Shown in pieces: positions 24,086 to 35,121 of a stretch of 64,000 nt of DNA (the first letter of the stretch is position 1; each line of letters opens with the position of its first letter). The notes under the pieces are model-generated. The model did no database searches. It was not told the DNA's origin and worked only from the letters and a program-made list of their open reading frames with translations. Both the position numbers and the translations under genes were made by a program. The DNA is taken from contig OX359246.1 of the NCBI GenBank assembly GCA_947179485.1, positions 26,660,001-26,724,000 on the forward strand, read 5' to 3'. Source of the DNA: Allacma fusca (Eukaryota > Arthropoda > Collembola > Symphypleona > Sminthuridae).

Positions 24086-24305
24086 AGCGGATCAAGCCAC
24101 CACATGACGGCAGGTGGTGGATAACCCCCATTTCCCAAGTGCAACACCGACGAAGTCTAATGGTTTGATCCGCCAGTATTAAAATTCCATTGCCGAAATA
24201 GTTTTTTCTAATAGAATATTTTTTAAATGACCTTTGCTCCTGAAATACAACTCCGTATGATTATAATCTAACATTACAGAACTTTTTTAAATTTACAATT
24301 TGCAA
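24086..24305. repeat. Direct repeat, copy 2 (Helitron-associated)
   Basis: Partner of 22942-23155: the same GCGGATCAAGCCACCAC start, TTTGATCCGC further on, and the same order of AT-rich blocks. Confidence 0.7.
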
Positions 24306-24439
24306 TTTGTACTCGCAAAACTATAAAGCGTCTTTAGGAGAGAGAGTGAAGATTTAAAAATGTCCCCTCATCGTCAAATCCTAGTATTAAGAAAGCCAGT
24401 AGCCTTATTAAAGCCTTTTTAATTGCAACAATTTACAAA

Positions 24440-24640
24440 ACTTCTTTAAAACCTAATTACTTTTGTATGTACCTTTACCGACCTTGATATTTTCTTTAGA
24501 CTTATCCCTCGAAAAGCAACATACAGTTGTCTATGTGAAAATTAATGCCAACTTTACCAAAACTTTGTCCCCGACATTTATTAAGTTACTGTCTTTGCAA
24601 AGCGTACTCTTAAATGTCCCTTCTCTTTAATATAAATGGG
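24440..24640 (-). pseudogene. Third Helitron helicase fragment
   Basis: The minus strand reads HRQLYVAFRGIS near 24500-24530; upstream of it, frame-shifted pieces resemble the RFAxTxNK...GxxFxKVG part of the helicase. It is broken by several stops. A further direct repeat, AACTATAAAGCG/TTTAGGAGAG (24314-24360 and 24738-24790), flanks it. Confidence 0.6.
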
Positions 24641-24799
24641 TAGCCACCGTTTATGGTATTGTAAATGTAGCCCGTGACAGTATCACTGCCCTTGCTACTA
24701 CTTGCTAAGCCATATAACCTTTATGGTAATTTGTATCCGCGAACCTATAAAGCGCGTTTAGGAGAGGGAGGGAAGTTTTAAAATAGTCGCTTCATCACG

Positions 24800-26246
24800 C
24801 GCGTTTTATATTTTAGAGATGTTTGACAGGTGTCAAATAGATAAAGAAAGATACAAACCAAGTCCACATTTATATTTCATATCGTAATGATAGTAACGAA
24901 TGGAATGCTAAACAATGACGTCTACAAGTAGTACAATGATTCCAGGAGCATTATATTCCTCTGTGGACCCACACCCACAATGTTACACAAGAAGCCACAC
25001 TTTCCAACGTTTTACAAAAACTTTTATCAGTTATTAAAAGAGAGCACGTGTTATTTTAAGTAAGTAGCATTTTGTATTCAGTTGGGTTTGTGTGCAATAT
25101 GACTGGCTTCCTTATCTCATCCATTCACATTTTATCATTTTTATTTTAACAGAAATTATAAATATTACATGAGCTCTCCCTTCGGGGGTTTCTAACGGCA
25201 TGTTAATAGTAACATGCTAATGCCCCTACAAATATTTACTGTATTGGATATGGTGTGAGCTGTAATAATTAATTGTTACCGTTAAAGTTTTATCATTATG
25301 CTCACTTATGTATCTTGACTGTATATTTGTAGTCTCAGACCCAATTCTTTGTACTGAAATTTATTGCAACTAATTATTGTACACACCACTGGAAAAATAT
25401 ATTTTAGTACTGGCTATACAAGATAACTGACAAAGTATGCAGAGGAAGTTATCTTTATCAGAGGAAACCTTCCTAGACTTTATCTCTCAGTCACTGTAAA
25501 TATATTGGAGATCATCCCGTGCTGTTATCGGGTAAGTACAAGTTTTATTTTCTATTTACAGTTGAGTTTCTTCAGCTGTGGACTGACTCCAATGTAATAA
25601 TCCCTACTAAGTTTTGACAGAGTATTTCCTGTGTTACTCTCTGCCAGATCACTTTCTAATAGTAGTCAATGGGATTCCGTTTTGTAGCTCTCTGGAAAAT
25701 GTCTCCCATCATTTTTCACACGTTCCATGACAGGGATTAAGGCAATTATACATTGTCAGCAATTTTTAGAATCGGAGGAAGATATAATAAACGTGAGGGG
25801 GAATTGAAGGGTGTACATTAAATTGTTTCAGTCGGCTGCCGTCAAAAGTCCATCACCAGTAACAGGTTAGACGAAACAAATTTACACACGGCGTACAGTA
25901 CTGCATTAAGTATAATTAAATCAGCTCAACGTAATTTGAGCATTCTCAAACGGTGACGTGACACGTGATAGGATTAGTATTATCTGGAAGTAGTTACGCA
26001 GCTCATAGTTTTCACAATTGCATTGATGAAGTATTATTTAAAGTATTTATAAGAGTTGTAAATATTATACCTCGACCACTTGCTCCGTCGATATAATCTG
26101 ACAGTAGTTCAAAGAATTCTCGTGAAGGTAGAAACACATTTAAAGATCCGCGTTGTGGTATTTCAAATGCAGCAGATTTTTACAGTAATAAAAACTAGTT
26201 TTGATTTTTTTTCCAGCTTGGGGTAATTCCAAACTAATTCTCGGAA
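24800..26246. other. Intergenic, 5' flank of amino-acid transporter
   Basis: AT-rich unique DNA. Near 25170-25230 there are short palindromes (CTCCCTTCGGGGG and GCATGTTA...TAACATGC). No gene seen. Confidence 0.5.
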
Positions 26247-29065
26247 ATGGAAAACCAGGGGTATGAAGACGACAGAAGCAAAAAAGGTATTTTTAATTCG
26301 TGACATTTACGATAATGTATTTGTAAATATATGGAGCGGACTCTCTCAATAAACGTATCCCGCAATGAAGTAAAATTTAAGGCCTTTATAGGGCAAGCTC
26401 TTATGGAAAAAGTGGTAACTGTCAATGCTTCCCATAATTTCTACCCCCAATACATGGTATTTCCAGGGGTTTTTAATTGTACAATGAGTGTTCACTGTTA
26501 TATGCTCTTTGCAATAGAATTTTAGCCTTGAAATTTTACTAAACTTTCCTCTTGAGCCGGAATAAAAAATCCCGTAATTATATAAATCCGGATTTAAATT
26601 TTCAAACAAGCAATGTAATGTATAATTACCTGTTATAATAATTTTTTGGTACATATAGGTGAAGCTGAAATAATTTTATCCAGCAATTCGAACTCAGGAG
26701 AAAAGTATGAGGACCAGATATCCAACCCTGGAAGTTCGGCGTCAGAAGAAACGCCGGTTGTAAATATTTTTGAGGTCAAAGATGCCGGTGAAAAGGTGGA
26801 GCCAAATCTCACAAAAGGGGATGGAACAGTCCGAATGAAAAGGCAGATTGGTCTCATTGGGGGGATTTCAATGATTGTTGGAACAATGATTGGTAATACA
26901 TAATTACCACTTCAAATTATAACCCATGACTTTACCTGGCTCTATGCATAAATTCTGATTGGACGAAAATTCATCTTCCTTTTCAGGGTCCGGAATTTTC
27001 ATCTCCCCCGGGAACCTCCTAGCCAAAACGGATTCCGTTGCTACAAGTCTGGTGGTTTGGGCTGCCTGCGGTTTACTCACAACTTTTAGTAAGTTTTTAT
27101 TTCCCTTGTATTATTTATTAACGAAAATATTACTGGTGACTTCGAGGTTTCATGTCGGATTTTGTATGTATTTTTGAACATTAGCGGCGTTGACCTATTG
27201 TGAACTTGGAACAGTTGTGCCGCGTTCTGGGGGCGAGCATGCGTACTACATGGCAGCTTACACTCCTTTGCATAGGTTTTTCGGAGAACTTCCCGCATTC
27301 TTGTTTGCCTTCATGACCGTCACATTATTGAAGCCCTCGTCATTGGCAATTATCAGCTTGACCTTTGGGCAGTATGCTATGGAACCTATTTTGAAAGCCA
27401 TGGGGGCGGATGAGGCTTTCAAGAGTACTTCAGAATATGACTACGCCAGAAAGTGTCTTGCTGCTGTTGTTGCTCGTAAGTATAAAAAAAAAATCCTTTT
27501 TAAATCCTAATAATTTTTCCTAGAAAATATTTTATTGTTCGTACGGATTTTGTTTATTAAAATTTACAACAAATTTCAAACAAAGCTGCTTCAAAATTGG
27601 TAATATACATTTTGCTATTTTGATATAGTATTCATTGGGTTCGTGAACGTCTACAGTGCCAAAATAGCTACAAGAATTCAGATATTTTTCACGGGGGCCA
27701 AAATAACTGCTATGTTGATTCTTATCGGGGTGGGAGTCTATAATGTGGCCAATGGGGAGTACGGAGGAATCCCAATGGAATATGATACCAGTAGTGCTAA
27801 TTATGGTCAGATTGCTATGGCATTCTATAGTGGCCTCTGGTCCTATGAGGGTTGGAACAACTTGAACTTCGTCACGGAGGAACTCATTGAGCCAAATAAG
27901 AACCTCCCGAGGGCCATTCTCATTGGGATCCCATTAACGACAGTCTTCTACATTCTGATCAATCTGGCGTACTTGAGTGCTCTGGATAAAGATACTTTAG
28001 TCAAGTCGACGGCTGTTGCTGTGGTAAATTTTAATAACATGTATAGTCAAGAAAATGCACCTCTGCAAATTTTTGTTGTCATATATTTAAAGAATATGAT
28101 TTGCTTTTTCAGGACGTCGGGGATAAGACACTTGGTGGAGCCAAATTTCTTATACCATTGTTAGTTGCTTTATCTACCATTGGTTCGGCGAATGGTTCAC
28201 AATTCACAGCAGGGAGGTAAGGTTACGTCCCACAATACAAAATAGCGTGCTCTAATTATCAGAATAGGAATCAAAAATTGACTTTTACAATTATTTTTTA
28301 CTAGAATTTGCTATGTTGCTGGTCGAGATGGTCATCTATTGGATGTTATGTCCTATGTGCATGCAACTCGGCTTACACCAACTATCGCCATAATGTTCAA
28401 CGTGCGTTTGCATCACTTTATCGGATCCAATTTTGAGTTTTGAGGTATTTTAATACATTGTGTTTGGATGATTATTTCAGACATTCATGTCAATGTTCAT
28501 GATATTAGCCAGCGATATCAACAGCCTCATCGATTTCTTCAGCTTCATTGCGTGGATATACTATGGCCTGGCCTTGGCCTCCGTGGTAGTCTTGCGGTAT
28601 ACTCATCCAGATGTTCCGAGGCCGATTCGGGTAAATATCCTGAAACCCTGGATAATTAATGGAATTATTAAACCAAATAAATATTATTTCCAAGAAAAAA
28701 ATGAAGTCTTTAGTTCAGGGTGACTATGATTTGAATTGACAGATTCCTCTCATCATCCCGGCTCTGGCCCTTTTACTCTCCGTATATCTGGTCATTGCTC
28801 CATTGGTTGACCAACCCAGCTGGGAGTATTTACTCGTGTTGGGTTTTGCCATTTTAGGCGTGATTTTGTACTACTTCTTTGTTTACAATAAGAGTCAGCC
28901 TAGGTTCATGAGTAAGCACCGGCTCTTCCCCATTACTTATTTTTTTGTACGCTTTTACATTGGGTGAAACTGATTCCTCGGAATTTTTTACTTATTACAG
29001 AAAAGTTCACCAAGTTGGTTCAGTGCGTTACAATGGTAGCACCATCCCCGTACAAGGATGATTAA
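26247..29065 (+). CDS. SLC7-type (LAT family) amino-acid transporter (548 aa)
   Basis: Ten exons: 26247-26286, 26659-26892, 26987-27088, 27185-27475, 27629-28023, 28113-28216, 28305-28401, 28481-28630, 28743-28911, 29001-29065; all phases agree. An acidic cytoplasmic N-terminus precedes GGISMIVGTMIGSGIFISP (GSGIF at about 92-96, the substrate-binding loop of TM1), then TALTYCELGT..PRSGGEHAYY and SGLWSYEGWNNLNFVTEE, all LAT-family signatures, and about twelve hydrophobic segments. Family role: exchange of neutral, cationic or large amino acids across the plasma membrane, usually with an SLC3 heavy chain. Odd: the TM3-TM4 loop (around EPILKAMGADEAF) has no Cys where heteromeric members carry the disulphide cysteine. 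It is convergent with the F-BAR gene downstream. Confidence 0.92.
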
Positions 29066-29741
29066 GATGTTAAATTGGAGTCACATATGTCTGAACTTAC
29101 ATCTTGATTATGAGGATTTCCAAAAATGCTAACTCTGGTACCCTTATCAAAATCATGGCAGAGACAGATGAAACCATTAGTCAGTCTTAGCGGGCACTCA
29201 TATTTTACATCTATATATATCGTTCGCTTGTAACCTACGTACTAAGCACAATTATCCTAACAGGACTGGAAAGAGTCAGACCAAGGGGAAAAATCACCAA
29301 AAAATAATATTTACAGGGGTTTCATGGTTTGAACTATCAACCACTGAATTTATCTCATACGTTTTAATTCCTCAATTGAAATGAATTTTGTTTATTTAGT
29401 ATAACTATTCTAGCTCATAGACTATATAAACCCTGGGTGTATTAAAGCCAAAACAGACAGTTTTAAGCAAGTCATGTACTTATACCTATAACTACATGTA
29501 TATATGTATGTAAATAATTTAAATAATCACATCGCGTGGTAAATAATTTAATTTACTAAGATTGTAAAGATATATCAGGAACGTATTTTGTACACTTGAT
29601 TTTCTTATTCGAGAAGGGACACATCATTTTTAAAATGTACAATAAATGCAACAAGGGAATTGTGCATTTGAGGATCGAGGAGAGTGTAAGTGTAAATAGA
29701 ACTACACTGATGTATTAACCATATGAATGTAAACTTGCAAA
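29066..29741. other. Shared 3' intergenic of two convergent genes
   Basis: A gap of about 680 bp between two stop codons facing each other. It holds AATAAA-like sequences on both strands (for example AATAAA near 29640 on plus and TTTATT near 29392), so the 3' UTRs may overlap. No gene seen. Confidence 0.5.
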
Positions 29742-32144
29742 CTAGGACTTGATTAGCAAATACAGGCCATAGTGTATCAGGATAATCAGGAGGAGAATTC
29801 CTACATGTTTGATGCTCCAACCCAGAGTCTCTCCGTATAAAAATCCTTTAGACACCGATTTTTCCTTCACAGTTGGCTGATTCCCCTCTGGCTTTGCGTC
29901 AAGGATTGGGGTTGAGTTAGTCTTCTGGATCTTGTTGGTATCAGTTCCAGAATCAACGTTCGAAGATGCATTCGATTCATCCTGGGTAGTGTCTCCGTCA
30001 ATGCTACAGTCTTCAAAGCTTTCTTCTTCTTTCATCGAGCTATCTTCCCCAGACTGGGAATTATCTGAATTTATCTCCTCGTTTGATCTAGTTACTTTCA
30101 TGCTTAAGTCCGAACTTGTTGCATCATTTTCAAAGAATACAGAACGATCTGTATTGATTAAGATCCTGGATGACGGCGCAAGCGTTTGTTCGTGTTCATT
30201 GCCATGGCCTTGCGCTAGCTCGAAGCAGACAGGTACTGCCATCTTGCCTGTTTCAACAGCTCCCACTGTATAATCTTTGCCATTTGATATTGATTCGGAT
30301 AAATGGCAATAGGGAATTTCGGCCTCTGATTCTGGACGAAAAGATTTGCCTTCACAGATGTCAGGCTCATTGTAATCCTCGTAGTTATAGGGTGATATCG
30401 CACCCTTGTGATCTCGAGCTGGAACGCTGCGTTGTAATTCGGCGAAGGATACCTTGCCAGTATCGAATCGCCCAAGGGCATCTGCATAGGGTAGGGCTTG
30501 CTTCTCATGTGACAGAGGCTGTATTTTCATCTCGATGTCAACCTGTCTATCGCTCGGATCGTTGGAATATGCATCGACAGCAGAGAGGCTACCATGATTT
30601 GAAGTCCAGGAAGTCATCAAAATGCGCTGCGCCATCTCTGCAGCAAAGGAATGGATCGATGAGATTTCATGTCGTGTTTGGAAATCTGAGTTCAGTCCAA
30701 CTCCCTTTACCGGCGAAATAAATTCAGGGCTTTCCTTGTCCTTTTCAATGTTAAACTGTGTAAAGCCATCGACTTCTAACAAAAGATCTGGTAATTTTGC
30801 TAGGGAAATGTTTCCCAATTTCTGGCTGATGTCCCCAGCGTGTACATAGCTTTTGCAAGATGCTTGCAGAAGTTCGGAAAAGTTATCAATGTCAGTTTCG
30901 ATTAAACTCTCATGACTGGAGTACAAGGTGGATTCTTCCTCGGGGTCATATCTCATCGATTGAATCGCCTCGTAAATCGTCTCCTCAATAATATCTTCCG
31001 ATGCCATGGTAACTGTTTGGCGGTAAATCGCGTCGACATTACTATCCCCACTTGAACTCTCATCCCAGTAGTCGTATCCAGGCTGGGAGCCCGTGAGCGT
31101 ATCCAAATTGTCGGATGTGTCTTTTATAAAAGTGATTTCTTCTTTGAATCGGACGAATTTGTTTGGATTCTTGACCCGTATTTGAACGTCAGGTTGGTCT
31201 TGAGGAACAAATTCTGGAATTATGGAAATATTATTGTGTGTACATTCAGGATGTTCCTCGAACTTCGGAATCCGGGTAGCAATTCGAAGCCCATAATTAT
31301 TCGACCACCATTCCAGATCTTTGACAGGATCTGCATTCTTAATTGTTCGAGTTAGCTCTTCGTAGACTGGCATGAGAACGTCCTTGTTGACTAAACTGAC
31401 GCATTTTCCAATATTGAGCAGAACGTCTTTAAAAAACTGAAGCCGCTGAGCTTCCTTATGTTGACAAATATCAAATACTTTCCTCATATCTTCCATATAA
31501 CTTGGAATGCAGAGTTTAATTTCTTGAAGAGACTTTTCATAATTTTTCCGTGCTGCTTGAACTCCTTCGTTATTCTTAGCAAAACGACCTTCAATAATTT
31601 TCATGGGTAGATTATTCCCAGTTGATTTGGAAGGATTTTTCTCCTTGGACTTCTCCAGTTTGCATGCTTTAAAATAGTCTTGCTTTGCTTTCTTGACTTT
31701 TGCTAATTCCTTCTCCCATTGCTTCTGAGCTTTTTTGAATTGCTCGTCGATGGATTTGGCCTCTTTGAGATGAATGACATTTTTACTATAATTGTCCTTT
31801 TGCCAGGTGTGGATACTACTGATAACGTTATTGATAAGGTCGGATTTTATTCTTTTATGGAGTTGAGAGATCTGGGCCGCCTCGACTGTGAAACCTTTCC
31901 AGGCTGCGCGGGATGTCCCATACTCTGGCCCTTCTTGGATGGAGTCTGACCATTTTTTTGACCATGACTTCAGATTTTGAGCATAGATTAATTCGGCATC
32001 CGCACGTTCTTGAACTAGTTCAATCAGATCGTTGCTTAATTTGTATCCATCCTCAATCCGCTTGGTTGCCCTTTTATAATTTCCAGGATCCCAGAATGAG
32101 TCACCTGATGGACTTGCAATGGTATTAATGCTCTCCTCTGACAT
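29742..32144 (-). CDS. Syndapin/PACSIN-like F-BAR protein with C-terminal membrane anchor (800 aa)
   Basis: One uninterrupted exon. Residues about 15-300 match the syndapin F-BAR: SFWDPGNYKRATKRIEDGYK, ERADAELIYAQNL, SKKWSD..GPEYGT, the ACKLEKSKEK and PSYMEDMRKVFDICQ helices, and DLEWWSNNYG at the end. F-BAR dimers bind and bend membranes; syndapins link endocytosis to actin through a C-terminal SH3. Here no SH3 is present. After about 450 acidic, Ser-rich, probably disordered residues, the chain ends in a hydrophobic helix (VGILLLIILIHYGLYLLIKS), the layout of a tail-anchored membrane protein. No introns, unlike its spliced neighbours, which suggests a retrocopy that acquired a new C-terminus. 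The reading frame is clean over 2.4 kb, so it is probably functional. Confidence 0.9.
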   Translation of the reverse strand: MSEESINTIASPSGDSFWDPGNYKRATKRIEDGYKLSNDLIELVQERADAELIYAQNLKSWSKKWSDSIQEGPEYGTSRAAWKGFTVEAAQISQLHKRIKSDLINNVISSIHTWQKDNYSKNVIHLKEAKSIDEQFKKAQKQWEKELAKVKKAKQDYFKACKLEKSKEKNPSKSTGNNLPMKIIEGRFAKNNEGVQAARKNYEKSLQEIKLCIPSYMEDMRKVFDICQHKEAQRLQFFKDVLLNIGKCVSLVNKDVLMPVYEELTRTIKNADPVKDLEWWSNNYGLRIATRIPKFEEHPECTHNNISIIPEFVPQDQPDVQIRVKNPNKFVRFKEEITFIKDTSDNLDTLTGSQPGYDYWDESSSGDSNVDAIYRQTVTMASEDIIEETIYEAIQSMRYDPEEESTLYSSHESLIETDIDNFSELLQASCKSYVHAGDISQKLGNISLAKLPDLLLEVDGFTQFNIEKDKESPEFISPVKGVGLNSDFQTRHEISSIHSFAAEMAQRILMTSWTSNHGSLSAVDAYSNDPSDRQVDIEMKIQPLSHEKQALPYADALGRFDTGKVSFAELQRSVPARDHKGAISPYNYEDYNEPDICEGKSFRPESEAEIPYCHLSESISNGKDYTVGAVETGKMAVPVCFELAQGHGNEHEQTLAPSSRILINTDRSVFFENDATSSDLSMKVTRSNEEINSDNSQSGEDSSMKEEESFEDCSIDGDTTQDESNASSNVDSGTDTNKIQKTNSTPILDAKPEGNQPTVKEKSVSKGFLYGETLGWSIKHVGILLLIILIHYGLYLLIKS

Positions 32145-32926
32145 TGTGTTGGGTCGGCCGTAAGGAATAAACTGCGGGGTTACACCCGTAGAGAAAATAA
32201 AAATGTTGTTGTCGCGGAAAGGAAGTCTCGAATTGCAGAGGAAATACGATGATAAAAACTGACAGTGCGGCTATGCTTGTGGTTAATAGTAGGCAGCATG
32301 ACTTTTGGTTCCAAATCAAGTTGTAGCTTTTTATCAGTACTTATAAAAAATTCAAATACAAGTATGTACATATATAAATATGTAGTATGCTTCTAAATTT
32401 GTAATTCATGGAATCTGGTTTCGTATCCAGTTTGATTCAGAAATAGAAACCACTCATGCAATAATATTGATTTTTTGTAGCATACTCAACGCTCAATATA
32501 TCATTTTTTGGTAAGGCAGTACTTCCAAAAATACATAGATATTTATATGATTTTAAATACAAATATCTGTCTTGAATGGATTTTGAATGTTGCACAGTAT
32601 ACATTTGAAAATAAAAATTTCAATCAGATTCGACTATTTCAAAAAAATTACAGTATATTGTGTGCACATGCGCGCATAAGCTGAAGGCTGTTGTATGAAC
32701 AACCAAAATCGCTAAAATTTTGTTTCGCAGCTTCTGGTTAAATGAGTAAGCGCAAACGCATTTAAAAAATGCTCCTTGTCTACATGATAGGTCAAATCCT
32801 GGACACAGCCAAGGAAACTCTCGTTCCCTTCACTGCTCATTTCAACTTTGACATGATAACTTTCTGATACTAAAAACTAGTATTTATACTTGGGTCAAAT
32901 AATGGTCTATTCAGGTCGATTATGTG
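32145..32926. promoter_or_regulatory. 5' flank of the F-BAR gene
   Basis: Upstream (minus-strand) region of the F-BAR gene. Unique AT-rich DNA up to the target duplication of the hAT element at 32927. No clear promoter motif or other gene seen. Confidence 0.4.
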
Positions 32927-33429
32927 GCTTCGACCAGTGCTCTCAGTTAGACACCCTTACTTACTCTTTACTCATAATTTTGTCTCTCATGATGTCCAGT
33001 ACTTACTTTTTACTTACTCAGGGGCTTCATGGGGGCTATCTTACTTACTCACTACTCCCTCAAAATTTCGGGTCGCAGTGTAATACTTACTCTTTACTTA
33101 CTTAGTCGCAAAAATAAGCTGATATTACTTACTCTTTATTTACTTTTGCCTGCATAGTACTCAAGTAATACTTACTCATTTTCAAATATAATCCACATCA
33201 CTAACATCTTTGGTAGTGTAGTCAACGACTCAAATTTAACGAGTTACATCGTTGGAAGTATTTAAAGACATTGTTTGCCTATGGTCTGTGTTATCTGCCT
33301 CCATAAACCATATCGTCGGCTAAACTTCCTAACCGGCTATAATTTAAAATGCCTAAAATGAAAACCGGCTATAGCGCTTCCGCTAGAAACTCTAAAGTGA
33401 AACCCGGCCATAATTCCCCTTTGCAGTGT

Positions 33430-34085
33430 ATCATGTAAGTGGAGTGGAGTTTACCTCCACTATCCCACAATTCCCCTCCACTTCCAGTCCACTTCGAAAC
33501 CTACTACCCTTAACTTCCCTCCACTACCCTCCACTTCGCCTCCTCTTCCCCTCCACTTCCCCTTCAAATACTCAACCCCTCCACTTTCTTACCACTTCCA
33601 TTTCAAATACATAACCCCACCGCTTTTCCTCCACTTTCCGTCCAGTTCCCCTTTAAATACTCAACCCCTCCACTTTCTTACCACTTCCTTTTCAAATACA
33701 TAACCCCACCACTTTTCCTCCACTTTCCCTCCACATCCATTTCAAATACATAACCCCACCACTTTTCCTCCCCTTTCCCTCCACTTCCCCTTTAAATGCT
33801 CAACCCCTCCACTTACCCTCCACTTCCATTTCAAATACATAACCCCACCACTTTTCCTCCACTTTCCGTCCAGTTCCCCTTTAAATACTCAACCCCTCCA
33901 CTTACCCTCCACTTCCATTTCAAATACATAACCCCACCACTTTTCATCCACTTTCCCTCCACTTCCCTTTTAAATACTCAACCCCTCCACTTAACCTCCA
34001 CTTCTATTTCAAATACGTAACCCCACCACTTTTCCTCCACTTCCCCTTTAAATACTCAACCCCTCCACTTCCCCTCCACTTCTCT
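33430..34085. repeat. C-rich minisatellite (CCACTTCC type)
   Basis: Degenerate tandem units mixing CCTCCACTTCCC with CAAATACATAACCCCACCAC and TAAATACTCAACCCCTCCAC. The strand is strongly pyrimidine-rich. Open frames through it are low-complexity and not genes. Confidence 0.9.
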
Positions 34086-34114
34086 CAGTATTTAAATGAA
34101 GGGGAAGTGGAGGG

Positions 34115-34335
34115 GAAGTGGAGGGGTATGTAATTGTAGGTTAAGTGGAGGGAAAGTGGAGGGGTATGTAATTGTAGGTTAAGTGGAGGGAAAGTGGAGG
34201 GGTATGTAATTGTAGGTTAAGTGGAGGGAAAGTGGAGGGGTATGTAATTGTAGGTTGAGTGGAGGGAAAGTGGAGGGGTATGTAATTGTAGGTTGAGTGG
34301 AGGGAAAGTGGAGGGGTATGTAATTGTAGGTTAAG
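34115..34335. repeat. 38-bp tandem repeat, six copies (G-rich)
   Basis: The landmark TATGTAATTGTAGG recurs at 34127, 34165, 34203, 34241, 34279 and 34317, exactly 38 bp apart, with almost no change between units. Related but looser G-rich units continue to about 34640. Confidence 0.95.
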
Positions 34336-35121
34336 TGGAGGGGTATATAATTGAAGGGGAAGTGGAGGGAAAGTGGAGGGAAGTTGAGGGAAAATGGAAA
34401 GAAAGTGGAGGGAAAGTGGAGGGGAATGTTATTGAAGGGTAAGCGGACGGGAAGTGGAGGGGAATGTAATTGAAGGGCAAGTGGAGGGGAATGTAATTGA
34501 GGGGTAAGCGGAGGGTAAGTGGTGGGGAGTGTAACATAATGTGAGGTGGAGGTTAAGTGGTGTGGAAATGGAGGGGAAAGGAAGTGGACTGGAGGTGGAG
34601 GGGAAGTGGAGGGGAAATAATGGGATGGAGAGTATAGATGTAGTACGTATGGTAGTACGTACGTGGGGATTAGTGGAAGGGGAGCGGAAGGTGTGGTCAA
34701 GTTAAGGGAAATGGGGGAATTATGGCTGTTGTGAGTATTGAGCGACAGCGCTAAATAGCCGGTCTGTATTCTAAGCATTTTTTATTTTAGCCGGTTAGGA
34801 AGTTTCACCGACGATATATAGGTCATGGATATTGTCGGAGAACATTTTTTCTATGGTAATTACTCCAGTAAAGAAGAGTTTACTTACTCAATACTTACTT
34901 TGTGATACTTTGCAGTTCGTCTTACTTACTCATTACTTACATTACACTGGGGAATGAGTGTTCGTACTTACTCTTTACTTACTTAAACATCAACCTTTTT
35001 AAAATTACTTACTCATTACTTACTCATACTCGCAGTTTTGAGTACGAGTAAGTACAATACTCACTTACTCACTTTATGAAAAATTCGAGTAATGAGTAAA
35101 ATTGAGAGCACTGGCTTCGAC

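Larger units (their letters stand above)
33300..34835. repeat. Inner inverted repeat (fold-back core)
   Basis: The left arm (about 33300-33425) and right arm (about 34715-34835) share ATATCGTCGG, AACTTCCTAACCGGCT, a reading close to AAAATGC, CCGGCTAT and GCCATAATTCCCC in inverted order. Between them, 33430-34085 is almost pure CCACTTCCC-type sequence on the plus strand and 34095-34640 is its G-rich counterpart. This may be a separate element nested in the hAT element, or its true core. I could not find a target duplication for it. Confidence 0.65.
32935..35113. mobile_element. Long fold-back hAT-type element with TTACTTACTC arrays, 2179 bp
   Basis: Terminal CAGTGCTCTCA inverted repeats with a perfect 8-bp duplication GCTTCGAC at 32927-32934 and 35114-35121. 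The outer arms (to about 33180 and from about 34870) are arrays of TTACTTACTC variants. Inside is a second inverted repeat with a C-rich/G-rich core. No transposase. Subterminal arrays plus the 8-bp duplication match the other hAT elements in this window. Confidence 0.87.

Noticed and set aside
26331..26525. Open frame in intron 1 of the amino-acid transporter
   Set aside because: It lies wholly within the intron between exons 26247-26286 and 26659-26892.
30170..30721. 183-codon plus-strand frame
   Set aside because: Antisense shadow of the F-BAR gene, which has far stronger domain support.
34115..34335. Regular 38-bp repeats as a CRISPR-like array
   Set aside because: The units are contiguous with no variable spacers, inside a eukaryotic transposon; this is a minisatellite.
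34179..34778. 199-codon open frame on the minus strand
   Set aside because: It is a translation of the G-rich minisatellite: low-complexity Pro/Ser/Leu repeats, with no start context or domain.
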